Below, piece after piece: positions 34,763-46,734 of a stretch of 64,000 bases of DNA (positions within the stretch are counted from its first letter, which is position 1; the number at the start of each line of letters is the position of its first letter). The DNA comes from CAWGMT01 sp963823675 (GTDB lineage: Bacteria > Planctomycetota > Planctomycetia > Isosphaerales > Isosphaeraceae). The stretch is taken from the NCBI GenBank assembly GCA_963823675.1, contig CAWGMT010000021.1, positions 1 through 64,000 on the forward strand, read 5' to 3'. The position numbers were made by a program, and so were the translations under genes. The notes beneath the pieces were generated by a model. That model saw only the letters and a list, made by a program, of their open reading frames with translations, was not told the origin of the DNA and ran no database searches.

Positions 34763-37700
34763 TCATGCCAGAGCGATCGTCTTCCCTCCGGGCGATATAT
34801 TGAGCACTTTGGTTCCAAATAGGAAAGCTCCGGAGGGGCCGGTCACTCCGCTCGAGGGACCGGAGAGAACGGTGATCTGGCCCCCCGTCTTGAAGGTCTG
34901 CGGCGAAGTGAATAGCAGACTGACGCTCTCGCTCGAGTCGTTGTACGACACGGTGAAACCCGTCAGCGGCTCTAGTGTCGTGACCTTCTTCTTCTTGACC
35001 GTCTTGGTGCTGACCGTATCCACCTGGTAATTGGTTCCGAGACACTGCGCTCGATGCATTGAGCCGGCTGCTGAAGTCGATGATGTAGCCGATCAGCACC
35101 GGATTTCCGACCGGCTTCCCGTGCTTCAACCGGCGCTTGAACAGGGCCTGCTCGCTGATGATCATCGGTGGTGCCCCGATCACGTTAATGGTGGTCGAGG
35201 CGGTGGCGGTGGTATAATCCGTCGTGTCGGCCGGCGTGAAGGTCGCGGTCAGGACCTGACCTTGGCCCGGCGAAAGGACGGTACCCGCGGCCGGGCTGTA
35301 GGTGAAAGTGCCCGGCACGCTCGCGGTCGCGTCGAGCTGCGTCGTCTCCAGGGCCGTGCCGAACGGAATATCGGCCGGTTTGGCCCAGGTTACGATCGGC
35401 GCGGCCTTGGCGATGACCACCAACTGGGTTGTGTCGGTCACGGCGTTGTAGTCGCTCGTGCCGCCGAAGGTCGCCGTCACCGCGTAAGTGCCGGCGGTCG
35501 CCGGCACGGTGCCGGCTCCGTTGTAGGTCAAGGTAACCAGGCCAAGGAGGTTGTCACCGTTGACATCGGTGATAACGTAAGTAGCCGGATGGGGGTTGCC
35601 GTCGAAGGTCGTGCTTACGCCGTGGACCGTCAATATGGGACTGGCCTTGTCTACATTGATCAACGCGGTGGCGGTGAGCGCGGCGTAATCGGTCGAGTCC
35701 GCCGGTGTGAAGGTCACGCTCAGCGATTGGGCCAGCCCCGCGTGGAGCACGGTCCCAAGCGGGGGCGTGTAGGAAAACGTGCCGGGCACGGAGGCGGTCG
35801 CGTGGAGCTCGGTGGGGCCAAGCGGGGTGCCGTAAAGAATATCCGCGGGATTGGGCCAGGTGAGTGTGAGCGCTGCCCGATTGACTGTCACGGGCACGCC
35901 TGGTTCCACCTTCAACACGCGGTTGTCAGTGAAGTCGGAAATGAACAGATCTCCCGAGCCGTCCACCGCTATGCAGGCGGGGCCGGACACCCCGGTGCCG
36001 ACGCTCGTCTGCGTTCCGGCGGGCGTTACCTTGAGCACCTGATTGTTTTTGGGTTCGGCGATGAATACATCGCCGGCGCTATCGACCGCCGCATCATTGG
36101 GAAGGCTCAATCCCGAGCCGACGGTCGTCTGTGTCCCCGATGGCGTCACTTTCAGCACCGTGTTGTCGAAATACTCGGCGATGAAAACATCGCCCGCCGC
36201 GTCGACCGCGACTCCGGTGGGAATGTCCAGATCGGTGCCGATGGTCTTCTGGGGCCCGGAAACCGGTAGCTCGAGTACCTGGTCATTCTCAGAATTTGCA
36301 ATGAATACGTCGCCCGTGCCGTTGACCGCCACGCTAAAGGGCATGACCAGTCCGGACGCGAAGGTCGTTTGCGCTCCCGACGCCGAAACCTCGACAACGC
36401 GGTTAATCTGGGTATCCGCGATGAATACGTTGCCGTGTGCGTCTACGGCCACCCCCAGGGGCTTATCCAGCCCGGTGCCGACGGTCGTCGTTGTCCCGGA
36501 AGGGGTCACCTCGAGCACCTGATTGGTTTGGGGATCGGCGATGAACACGTCTCCCATCGCGTCCACTGCCACGCCCGCGGGCCCAGCGGTCCCCGAGGCG
36601 GGCACGACGGACTGGGCGCTATCGGGCTCGATGCCCGACTTGCTGGACGAATAGATGGCTGTGCCGCTGTAAGAAGCGAATAGCGTATGCGAGCCCAGGG
36701 CGAGGTTCGAGGTCGCGAACGTCGCTATTCCCGCACTGACGGGCGATGTCCCCAGCGCCCTGGCGCCGTCGAAAAAGGTCACGGTGCCGGTGCTTGGGGG
36801 CGTCGAGCCGCTCGGAACGCTGATCGTGGCGGTCAGAGTTTCGGTCTGGCCGAAGGAAGTTGACGCCGAACTGGCGGCCAGGCTGGTGCTGGTCGGAATG
36901 GCGGAGACCGTCACCGGCAAGCCCGGCGTGATTTTCTGGACCTTGCTGCTCCCGGAAAAGGTAACGAGAAGGTCGCCGAGCGGGTTGACCGCGACGTAGA
37001 GCGGAGAATTTCCGGACTCGAGCGTTGTCTCTATTCCCGACGCAGTCACCTCGATCACGCGGTTGCCTGAGGTATCGGCGATGAAGACGTCTCCCGCGTT
37101 ATCGACCGCCACGCCCGTCGGTCCACCCAGGCCGGAGGCGACGATTGACTCTGTCCCGGACGTCGTCAATTCGATCACGCTGTTGTCGCTGCCAGCATCG
37201 GCGATGAAGATGTTTCCCTTGGCATCGATCGCGAGGCCGCGGGGCCCGGCAAGGTTCGATGCGATCACCGTCTGTGTCCCCGACGTTGACAATTCCACCA
37301 CGCTCTTGCTGCCGACATCGGAGATGAAGACGTTCCCGCCGGCACCGACGGCCACGCCGACGGGGAAGAAGAAACCCGATCCAACGGTGGTCTGCGATCC
37401 CGACGGGGTCACCTCGAGCACGTGTTGGCTCCCTGTGTCGGCGATAAAGGCGTCCCCCGTGGAATCGACTGCCACTTCGTTGGGCCCGCCGAGCCCTGAG
37501 GCGATCACCGTCTGGGTGCCCGATGGCGCGACCTTGACCACGTCGTTGTTGAGGAAATCGCCAATGTACACGTCATTCGCGGCGTCAACAGCCACACCAG
37601 CGGGCCCGGCAAGCCCGGAGGCGGACACGACGGATTGTGCGCTTCCGGGCTCTACGCCCGAAGTACTGGCGGCATAATTGGGGGTGCCGCCGAACGACGC

Positions 37701-40051
37701 CGTTATCGTGTGCGTGCCAACTCCCAGCGTCGTTGTCATGAAGGTGGCAGCGCCGCCGGAGACGGCGGAGGTTCCGATCGCCGTCGTGCCGTCGAAGAAG
37801 GTCGCCATGCCCGTGGTAGGAGGCGTCGCCCCGCTCGGAACGCTGATCGTGGCGGTGAATGTCCCGGCCTGCCCAAAGATCGTCGAGGACGAGCTCGCGG
37901 CTACACTGGTGCTGGTCGGAATCGGATTCACCGTTAGCGGCACGCCCGGCGTCACCTTCAACACCGAGTTGATTTCCGCCTGGGTGACAAACAGGTCGCC
38001 CGCACCGTCCACGGCAACGTCGAGGGGGAGCTGTAGCCCGGATTCAACCGTCGTTTCGATGCCGGACGGAGTCACCTCGACGACCTGGTTGTTGCCTGCT
38101 TCCGTGATGAAGACGTCACCCGCGCTGTCCACTGCGACGCCGCTGGGGTCGTCCAGGCCCGAGGCGACCGTTGTCTGGGCTCCCGTGGGAGTCACCTTGA
38201 GCACCTGGTTGAGCATGTTATCGGCGATGAACACGTCTCCGGCGCCGTCTACCGCCAGGCTGAGCGGTGCCAGCAGGCCGGAGCCGATGGTCGCCGGTGT
38301 CCCACCTTGCGACAGCTTGAGCACCTGGGCTCCCAGGAAGTCGGCGATGAACACATCTCCGGCACTGTCCACGCCCACAGCGGCGGGAAGCATGGCGCCG
38401 GACACGATGGTTTTCTGCATTCCCGATCGCGTCACTTCGACGACGCCTGGTCCGCTCGGGTCGGCGATGAATACGTCGCCGGCCGGGTCCACCGCGACGC
38501 CGATCGGATTGGTTAAGCCGGAGCCGATAGTCAACTGCGCTCCGTCTTGCGCCACCTCAACTACGCGCTGGCTGCGTGAATCGGCGATGAACAGGTCGCC
38601 CATGCCGTCCAGCGCCAGTCCTTCTGGTTGAACGAGCTGGTTGGCAAGGATCACGGATCGCGTGCTCGTGGGTTCGACACCCGAAGTGCTGGCTAAATAC
38701 CCGGTGGCCCCGCTGTAGGTCGCGGTAATCGTGTGCGAGCCGAGGGCGAGAGCCGAGGTGGTGAAGGTGGCCATACCTCCGGAGACATTCGACGTGCCGA
38801 GCTCCGTCGCGCCGTCGAAGAACTCGACGGTACCGGCGCTCGGTGCGATCGCGCCGCTCAGAACGCCGATCGTCGCCGTGAGCGTCTCGCTCTGGCCGAG
38901 GTATGCCGACGGCACGCTGGCGGCTACGGTGGTGCTGGTCGGGTTCTGGCCGACCGACACGAGCAGTCCCGGCGTCGCCTCGAGCACCTGGTCGTTGCCG
39001 CTATCGGCGATGAACGCGTCTCCCACGGCATCGGCAGCGACGCGGCTGGCGAAGCCTACCGAAGGGCCGACGGTGGTTTGCGCTCCCGACGGAGTTACCT
39101 TCAGCACCTGGCCATTGGCGATGAACAAGTCGCCGCCAGCGTCCACCGCCACGCTGAGCGGCGAGGCGATCCCGTATACCACGGTCGTTTGCGTCCCCGC
39201 CCTGGTCACCTCAACCACCCGGTTATTGCCGGTATCGGCGATGAAGACGTTGCCCGAAGCGTCCACCGCCACGCCCTCGGGCCGCAGTAGACCGGTCCCG
39301 ATGGTGGTCTGCGCGCCGTCTTCGAAACCTCGACTATCCGGTTATTGGCGGTGTCGGCGATGAACACATCGCCCGCGGCGTCAACCGCCACGCCCTGGGG
39401 AAAGTCCAGCTCCGAACCGACGGTCGTTTGCGTTCCGGCCTTCGTCACCTCGACGACCCGGCTGTTAAAGGTGTCGGCAACGAACACGTCACCCGCGCTG
39501 TCGACCGCCACGCCAGAGGGCTCGGAGAGCCCTGAGACGACGGTCGTTTGCGTTCCCGACGACGCCACTTCGATCACCCGATTCTTCGTGCTATCGGCGA
39601 TGAAGACGTCTCCAGCACCGTCGACCGTCACTCCCGACGGGTTTCCGAGTCCCGAGTTGGCGACGATTGATTCGGAGCCGGTCCAGGCGCTGGCTTCATA
39701 GTTGGCCGTGCCGCTGTAAGAGGCCGTGATCGGGTGCAAGCCCACGGCCAGCCCCGACGTCGTGAAAGTCGCCACGCCCGACGAGACCGGCGCTGTGCCA
39801 AGCGGTGCGCCATCGTCAAAGAAGGTGACCGTACCTTCGCTCGGGGGCGGCGAACCGTTCAAAACGGTGATCGTGGCCGTGAACGTCTCGGATTGACCGT
39901 AGAGGAAGGTGAGGTTGGATCCGACACCGAGCACGGTCGGCGACGTCAGGACCATCCGGCCCTCGAGGGCCTCTACAGCGATGCGCCCTTTTGCGTGTCG
40001 GCGGCGAGAGCTGAGGAACGGAAATCGGCAAGGCCGTAGGAGACTTCTCAT
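34763..40051 (-). pseudogene. Giant secreted NHL-repeat/Ig-like domain protein, two frameshifts
   Basis: The product starts at the ATG at 40051 with basic residues and VEALEGRMVL, a planctomycete LEPR-XLL-like surface motif. Alternating blocks follow: four Ig-like domains (around TVTFFDG and LGSHTITASYSG) and about 24 NHL/Vgb-type beta-propeller strands of ~42 residues (GVAVDAAGDVFIAD with VVEVTPSGTQTTV). Near the C-terminus come MBG-type Ig domains (ILYGTPLGPTELHATASV). The final ~90 residues (YQVDTVSTKTVKKKKVTTLE and LNISPGGKTIALA) are a cap typical of such proteins. The frame changes near 39320 and near 35050. Total length would be ~1760 residues. It probably is a cell-surface or extracellular protein binding glycans or proteins. 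Confidence 0.8.
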
Positions 40052-40359
40052 AGTTCACCGGTTCCTTGATTCGTGCAAAGTTCTCTCGGCACCACCGTCT
40101 ACGACGACGGGGGATCGGCATCACGTTCAAGCGGCTTGAGCTACTGGCTGACGCGCCCATCGCAGCGGTCGCGAGGCGGGATGCGGTGGCGAGCACATGT
40201 CACCGCAATGAGGCGGGGAAGCGAGCTCTTCGCTATCACGAAATTGCCGTTTGCGCGGATCGGCGGACAGACGCGCCGATTTTCGACAGATTTCTTGACA
40301 GGCGTGGTGCTGACAACATGTCGAGCTCACGAAGGCCCGGCCAGTGCGAGCATCGCCGC

Positions 40360-43174
40360 TCAGGAGTCGCTGTCCTTCGTCAGCGTCGCGCGTTTTGCTC
40401 GCAGTCGCTCGATGGCGGCGCGGATCTCTTTCTCGAACGGGATCGGTGGAACTTTCGATGGGTCGAATGGCGGCAACTGGGGTTCCGGTTCCCCGATTTG
40501 CTTTAAGAGAACGCGGCTGCGTTCCAGGTCGTACCGATCGATGTACGGCGGCCCTTAGCCCCACGCCCAGCGATACGCGTTGAGCGCACATTCTCGGGCC
40601 TGCTCGCGCTCGCTGAGCACCAGGTAGGTTTCTGCTGCGAATAGGCGTTGCCTTTCCGCTTGCAGTTCGGCCTTGGCGTCGTGCGTGCGCCCGAGTCGCG
40701 CCAGGGCCCAGGCACGCAGGTGGTGGTATCCCGGACTCGGCGTTCCCAGCTTGTTGGTGATTTGCAACGCGTGCTCGATCGACTCCAAGGCCCTTGCCGG
40801 CCGGTCTTCGCGCAAGTCCCATTCCGCACGCATGGCAAGGAATGAATGCTGCGTAGCGACATTTCGATGTCGCACTGCGAGATCATACCCCGATTGCCAT
40901 TCTGCATCGGTCAGGTTCCCCTGGGCGAACTCGCTCACGCAGCGCCAGTACTCCGCGTCGCCCGGCCGATAGACAGCAAGAGACGGTTGGGGTCGCCGAC
41001 AGAATTCGGCGGCCAACGCCTCAGCGTCAGTGAAACGACCTTGGTTGACGGCGTCGTTCATTTGAAAGTGAATCGCCATCGTCACGCCCTCTTCATCCTC
41101 GGCGATTTCCTCCAGCTCACGGGCCAGAGTCAATGCGCCCACGGCTTCCGCGCGTCGCTGAAGATTCGACAAGCTCATTCTTCGATTCCGCATGACCGTG
41201 GCAGCCCCGTGCCAGGTTTCCTCTTGGAGAGCGAGCTTCAATGCCTTCCCGAGCGCCCCGAGCGCGCCGTCCTCAGAAACTGATTGCGCATGCGCATACG
41301 CCATGTGATTGAGGAAGTAGCCGCGATCGTCAGCCGATTCGAGACAGGGCGTACCCTGAAGATCGTTGCGAAACAGAGGCGTCAGTAGTGCCAGGATGAC
41401 TGAATACGCTCCCACATGGAAGAGAAGCGTCCCACCTAATTCACCACGATAAAAGCTCGCCGCCTCGTCCAACTTCCCGGCCCCGACGAGGCACCGATAG
41501 ATTTCAAGGCTGTGGGCCACGTGCGCCAGCTCGGTCGCGTTGTCGAGGTCGTCCGGCGGCAGACTGGCGAAATGGTCGCGGACTTTGAGAATCGTCGCAG
41601 TTCGGTCGCTCTCCTCCAGCAACTCCGCTGCGTAGCCGCAAACGACAGGATGCATTTCGTAACGGTTCGAGTCGCGGTCCCATTGCAGCAGCCCGCGATT
41701 CTCCAGTTCATCGAGCGCCGCATCGAACGCCGTCACCGCCTCGCGATACTCCGCACTTGCGAAATAGGCACGCATTGCCGCCTGATACCGGCGATAAGCC
41801 TCCTGTCTCTCGCGATACTCTGTTCGCGCGTTCTCCTTCTCTTCGTCGGACAAATGCTCCCATCGCCAACCGTCGGAAGGATCGCTCGGCTCTTCCACGT
41901 CCGCCGGTCGCGGCGGCAGGAACGGATTGAGCACCGCCAGCGTGTCGTAGGTCGCATTTTCGGAGATCACCGCGATGCGGCACAGCAGCTTTCGCGTCTG
42001 TTCGTTGAGACCGCGCAGGGCATAATGGAGGATGTGCGTGTAGCGCTGCTTGAGATCGACGTCGCTGAGCTTCAGCCCGCCGCCGTAGATCGGATCGGCT
42101 CGCCAGGCGTCGAAGTCGTAGGGCTTCTTGCGGTAATCCGCGATCATGCCGCACACGATCAACAGCAACTGGCTCTGCCGCCCGAACTGGTCGGCGAACG
42201 ACAGCATCGCCTTCTCGTCCCCCTTTGACCCAGCCTGCCGCATCAGTACGAGGGCGTCGCGCGGGGAGAGGCCATTCAGCACATGGTGCGCGACGCCCCG
42301 AATCGGCCGGCGGCTGCCGCGATCTTCCAGCCCGGCGGGAAAGAGTCGCGTGCTGATCAGAATCTTGGATGGCCCGCAGCCGAGCAAATGGGTCAAGAGC
42401 TCGCCATCGGGGGGATTGATGCACTCGCACAGGTCGCTGTTGACTTGATCGTCGGGGATCTGCGCCTTATCGAGCCGGTGATACGCAGTGAGGACGCGCT
42501 CAAACCGGTCCAGCACCAGCAGAAACGGCCGCCGGCGAAGCTCCGCCAGCAGTTGCTGGCCGCGCTGGTAGTGCGACGAATCCTTGATGAGCGACTCGGG
42601 ATCTTGTCCGGTGATATACGCCAGGGCATGACGCACGACGGTCACCATCGAGGTTTCTCGCTGGTGGAAGCTCCACCAGACCCGCCCGCAAACTTCCGGG
42701 ATCGCGGCGGGTGCGCGGCTCTGCGTCCATTCCCACGTTACGGCACTCTTGCCCAGTCCGCCGATCCCTTCGACAACCATGACCGCATCGCTCGACTTCC
42801 CCCAGGCATCGAGTAGGTCGAGCTCGCTGCCGCGACCAATGAAGGTGTTCGTCAACTTGTTCGGTGATCGACAGACGACCGGGATTGCGAACGGGATCGT
42901 CTGGAATGTAACCATAGCGCTGGGCGAAGATGCCGATGTAAACCTGGGACTTCGGGACCTTCTCGAGCGAAAACTTGATCGCGTCGAAGTTCCATTCCGC
43001 GGAGCCGAATTCCATCATGACCGGCGTGTGGGCCAGGCGCTGAATGGCGTCGCTGACTTCTCGCCGATGCTCGGGCAGATCCACCGTCGTGCTGCTGATC
43101 ATGACGTGCAGACGAGGATCGTTCGCTTCGATGACGATGTATTTTCGCGCGGGATCCCCTTGGGGCTGATTCAT
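40360..43174 (-). pseudogene. DUF4062 / NB-ARC / TPR STAND NTPase, rearranged
   Basis: From the ATG at 43174 (GGGAG leader) the N-terminus is a DUF4062 domain (RLHVMISSTTVDLPEHRREV, VYIGIFAQRYGYIP). It breaks near 42880 just after LSITEQ, where members normally have about 60 further residues. The next frame carries an NB-ARC ATPase: NTFIGRGSELDLLDAWG, VVEGIGGLGKSAVTWEW (Walker A), RPFLLVLDRFERVL (Walker B) and SKILISTRLFP. Winged-helix and helical-repeat regions follow to the stop at 40555. The usual end of this family (YIDRYDLERSRVLLKQIG, IRAAIERLRAKRATL) continues in another frame to 40360. Such STAND proteins act in signalling or phage defence. Two breaks suggest it is inactive, if real. 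Confidence 0.75.
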
Positions 43175-44433
43175 GAATCGCTCCCGAGCCGGCAGGCCGC
43201 AACAGCGTTGTTGTCTGTCGTCCAAACCGCCGTCCGATTCTAACCAATAAAAGCCAGACATGAAATCGGTGGGTTCTGACTGATCCCGACTGGTCGGCGA
43301 GAGATAGGCCAGGGCCGAACCGATGCGCGGTTGTCGGTCCGTCGTGTGTGGGACCTGCAAGCGGGCGCTGGTCTTGAGCCCCAACCGCGATCAAAGCGAG
43401 AATATCAAGGAAATTTCAACCATGGACAGCGCAGCGCGGCCGAGCCGCAGCCAGATGGCCAGGGAGGGAGTTCGGATTCGTAACCACGAAACACACCAAA
43501 GGGAAAGAATGTCAAGTTGGCGGTGCAGCACGATCAGCGTCCCCCGTCGGAACGAGTCCAATTTGGCCGGAGAGAGCGTTCGGATTCTTAACCACGAATA
43601 ACACGAATCTTACGAATGGGAAAGCGGCCTGGTGGGGATCGTTTGGCGAACCGGTCGTGATCGTATGTCCTGACTGGCACTCGCCAGTCCAGGCTTGGAT
43701 ATTTATTCGTGAGATTCGTGCTATTCGTTCGCAGCCCATACGGCGGTGTGTCTTGCCGGTGAAAGTCCGGCCGCGGGAATTGGCTGTTTACCCGCGTAGT
43801 CATAGTCGACGTCGGGTACGGGGTGACTCGCTCGGCGAAAGCTCGACAGTAAATGTACCGTGTTGGTGAGGGCTAGCAATCGTGCGGGCCGTAGCGCAAG
43901 CGATCCTGTCCGCCTCGTTACACGACTCACGCACGAACCAACGGGCGTGGTCTTGTGGATGCCGAGCCACGGCGAATTGGCGAAGGCTATTACGGTCGGT
44001 GAAGTAACAGCCGAATGCAACCGGCCGGTCCACCGGGGTTCTGGGGATGGCACGTACGAACAGACATGCCGATTAAATTGGGGACCCTCTCGTTCTCCGC
44101 CCGAGGCAGGCCCCTGGGTTGGAGGACCCGACCGCAAATTCATAAGCGGCTGGGTGAGAGCGAGAGGCGCACATGAGGCCATAGTAAGCAGTGATCCGGC
44201 GGGACAACATAACCCGCAGGGGAGCCAAGGACCTCTGGACGGAATCGCTTGGTTCTGCCAATCGCTGTGCCGCTTGGAGCGGATTAATCTGCTCCCTCTA
44301 CGGTTAGCCCTTCGGTGGGCCGCAGTGTTCGGGTGGCTGGGCTTCTGCCCGCTTATAAGCGCTACGGCTGGGGGTATGCGGGCCGCGCTTAACCTCGGAG
44401 GTGGTTGCGAAGGTGGCGGGTAAATTTCCGTTT
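43175..44433. other. Gene remnants and possible structured-RNA region
   Basis: A diverged word (CGGATTCGTAACCACGAA / CGGATTCTTAACCACGAA) occurs at about 43463 and 43573. From ~43790 to 44430 the plus strand is rich in short helices and purine/pyrimidine-alternating words but has no convincing protein. This may be the body of the group II intron remnant that ends with the domain V-like hairpin at 44434. Its 5' boundary is not identified. Confidence 0.3.
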
Positions 44434-44467
44434 GAAGCCGTACTGGGGAAAACCCACCGTACGGAAT
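44434..44467 (+). ncRNA. Possible group II intron domain V-like hairpin
   Basis: GAAGCCGTACTGGGGAAAAC followed by CCACCGTACGGAAT can fold with a lower stem CCGTAC/GTACGG, a 2-base bulge (CC) on the 3' side and an upper stem TGGG/CCCA closed by a GAAA tetraloop. This is the geometry of group II intron domain V, and an AGC triad is present. The lowest pairs beside the AGC triad are poor. There is no reverse transcriptase gene nearby, so any intron here would be ORF-less or decayed. Confidence 0.35.
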
Positions 44468-44776
44468 TTTAGAGGGGGAGGGGAAAACACTGGTGACCTG
44501 CCTTTGGTAGTTCATGCTGTGCGTCCCCTCTCTACTCGGTGGTTAATCCGTTCGCGTCAGCGGTGCAACCGACACCGAGGTGAAAGTTGACCAGATGCTC
44601 TCGTGACTTGGAACTCGTTCCGTGTCGATTCCGTGGTTTCCGTGGTTCAGAAAAATCGAGGAATTCTCAACCACGGAGGCGCAGTGCGCGGCCAAGCGGC
44701 AACCTTGGGCTGAAGAAACACCCTCCGAACGTAGACTAGGCGACGAATATCTTCTGTCGCTTACGAAGGGGCAACC
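44468..44776. other. No supported feature
   Basis: A TGCGTCCCCTCTCTACTCGG region and short A/C-rich words are the only notable content. No gene, RNA or repeat can be supported. Confidence 0.3.
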
Positions 44777-45001
44777 ATGAAGTCTTTCTTGCAGCGTTTT
44801 GGCTCGTTCGTTTCCGGTGTGCTGCACGGCTTTGACCGGCTACGCCTGCGCGGTAGCAAACGGCTCTTATGCACGTCAGGCGGGGTCTCCACAGACCGCT
44901 GGGCGAGCCAAAGACATCCCTGGCTGCCCAAGCTGTTGGCGCAGCCCGTGCCCTATTACTGGTCGGTGCAAGAAGGGGAGTACACCAACGAACAGAAGTA
45001 G
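44777..45001 (+). pseudogene. N-terminal fragment of a multi-copy planctomycete protein
   Basis: The ATG at 44777 starts MKSFLQRFGSFVSGVLHGFD RLRLRGSKRLL, a start I associate with a ~450-residue, often multi-copy protein of planctomycetes, of unknown or transposition-related role. After ~35 residues the similarity stops and the remaining frame ends at 45001. It is a clear fragment of about 75 codons, probably left by a mobile element. Confidence 0.5.
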
Positions 45002-45336
45002 GAAATCAACGGTACGCACATCATGCCGGGTAGGGAGCATGGCCGCGATCAGGCCCACGATCATCGAGCTTGTGAACGCGATAGGTCGCCGTTGAGGTCC
45101 GATACTCATCGACTGCTCCGAATCTCAGGGGAAGTGAATGCAAACGATTGTCACACCTTCCGACTCATGCTACAATCCGCCTGTGGATCGCCCCCGCCGG
45201 CGAGCTGTCCCTGTGAAGCCACCGGCGGCACATCTTCAGGGCCTTCGGCCTCGGGACCGGCCGTCGCGACCCGCGCTCCACACACCCACAAGACCCATCT
45301 CATGTGTTCCCGCGCTACTTGTGTCGGAGGTGAATT
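45002..45336. other. Intergenic, no supported feature
   Basis: Short open frames occur on both strands but none has a ribosome binding site or recognisable product. The right edge holds the strong leader of the small membrane gene. Confidence 0.3.
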
Positions 45337-45573
45337 ATGTGGCTATTGTCTCGCATCGGCCTCGCTGAGTCGCTCTTCGTGCTCGTGACCCTCGCCGTGG
45401 GATGCTGCCTCGGTTGACGAGGACTTCGCTGGGTGGCGGCGATCGGCCCGCTCCTGGTTCTGAGCGTCCTCCTCAGCCCTCCTGACCTCTTCAGCATGCT
45501 CATCGTCGCGGTCTTCTTGATCCTGGCCTTCGCACTCGGAATCTACTGGGCGCCCCACTTGATTGCCTTTTGA
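45337..45573 (+). pseudogene. Small membrane protein with a strong ribosome binding site, frameshifted
   Basis: GGAGGTG lies 6 bases before the ATG at 45337, a near-perfect leader. The first frame reads MWLLSRIGLAESLFVLVTLA VGCCLG and stops at 45417. The next frame carries on at once with two further hydrophobic segments (WVAAIGPLLVLSVLL and MLIVAVFLILAFALGIYW) to a TGA at 45571. A three-helix protein of ~77 residues broken by one base explains this better than a 26-residue peptide. Function unknown. Confidence 0.5.
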
Positions 45574-45608
45574 ACAGAGATTCCGAAGAGTCCGCCTGGA
45601 AAGAGCGC

Positions 45609-45986
45609 TCAGAGCCAAGAATCCACCCACGCGATTAAGCCGAGCACCGAACCCGCGACCGAACCCGCTACCGCGCGGATGATGAAGCAGAAACCAGGCC
45701 CGAGATAGATGACTCTTGCAAACGGGTCGTAGTGGAAATATTGGTAGTAGCAGTATTGCATTGTGACATTCGAGACCGCTCCCAACAGCCCGCCAACCAC
45801 TCCTCCGACGATGACGCTCCATCCCCGCATCCGCGCCGTCCAGACGCCGATCCCAGCGAAGCAGAAGAGCGGAATCACACTCACGAACGTCCGATGCTCG
45901 GGAACTGACATCCGCAATGCGACCATGGCGATGGCCACCATGCCCACCGCCACTTGCATCGTCCTGATCCGGAATCGGAACTGCAT
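45609..45986 (-). CDS. Small integral membrane protein
   Basis: This 125-residue protein starts MQFRFRIRTMQVAVGMVAIA and has four hydrophobic segments (also VSVIPLFCFAGIGVW, WSVIVGGVVGGLLGAVSN, IIRAVAGSVAGSVLGLIAW). The 'RFRIRTMQV' start is that of the short planctomycete membrane proteins mentioned at 16539. No catalytic motif is visible. It converges with the small gene at 45337, leaving 35 bases between stops. Confidence 0.65.
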   Translation of the reverse strand: MQFRFRIRTMQVAVGMVAIAMVALRMSVPEHRTFVSVIPLFCFAGIGVWTARMRGWSVIVGGVVGGLLGAVSNVTMQYCYYQYFHYDPFARVIYLGPGFCFIIRAVAGSVAGSVLGLIAWVDSWL

Positions 45987-46369
45987 TTTCAGGGATCTCC
46001 TCGTGCATCAAACGAATGGAAGCTTTCGCGATTGGTTTCCCCGTGCATTCGTCGAGCACTGATCAGGAATCATCGGAATGACCACCACGGCGGCCGGATT
46101 CGCGACACGGCAAACCGCGCGCCGGGCAGTCGCATGGCGTGACCAGCCATCGGTTGACTGCCAAAGCTCGACTTCCTATCGAGCCCCTACGCTCGGTTTG
46201 ACAAGAGTCCGCAAAGGTAGTTGAGAAATCGCTACCCGGGACTCGATCTTGACCCTCTACGCTTCTGGGAGAGGTCCATCAAGGAAACAATCGCTCAACT
46301 CACTGGTTCGCGGTTGCTAACCGCCCCTGTGTCCGAGTCTTGTTTCGATTCGACCCGAATTTGGGACAG

Positions 46370-46408
46370 CCGCCCTGGGCTACCCAGGCAGATGATAGCC
46401 CGGGGCGG
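46370..46408. repeat. Imperfect 13-bp inverted repeat
   Basis: CCGCCCTGGGCTA at 46370-46382 pairs with TAGCCCGGGGCGG at 46396-46408 with one mismatch around a 13-base loop. It is the kind of hairpin seen in REP-like intergenic elements. The rest of the 45987-46734 intergenic region shows nothing supportable. Confidence 0.5.
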
Positions 46409-46734
46409 TCATCCCACAAGACAGAAATCGCAAAGGCAGAAGCCCACGCCGCGTCCCGCGGCTCAGGTTCTTAACTCCAAATTATAGGCCGCGACGATCC
46501 GAGAGGCTATGGATACATCGATACACTAGTATTAAAGCTGGGGATGGTCGATCGAGCGAATTGCGGAATGCCAGTTTTGACGGCGTCCGCGCGCATCAAT
46601 CCCTTTTTTCGCGAAGCGTCCTCGTCGGGATGGCCTTGCCTGCCGTAATATTGGATTGGGCGTCAGCTCCGGATGAACGCGGTAACAGCGCGGTTCTTTA
46701 GCGGCCGCCTTCTCCCAAGGAAAGATCACTTTTC

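Noticed and set aside
33753..39272. One 1839-residue minus-strand open frame joining NHL repeats to a hydrolase
   Set aside because: The hydrolase has its own start and signal at 34580, and the NHL protein's conserved end continues in another frame to 34763. The fusion only exists because of a frameshift near 35050.
35000..40000. Regular DNA repeats as a CRISPR array
   Set aside because: The periodicity comes from NHL protein repeats in coding sequence, and the units vary as codons do, without identical repeats and unique spacers.
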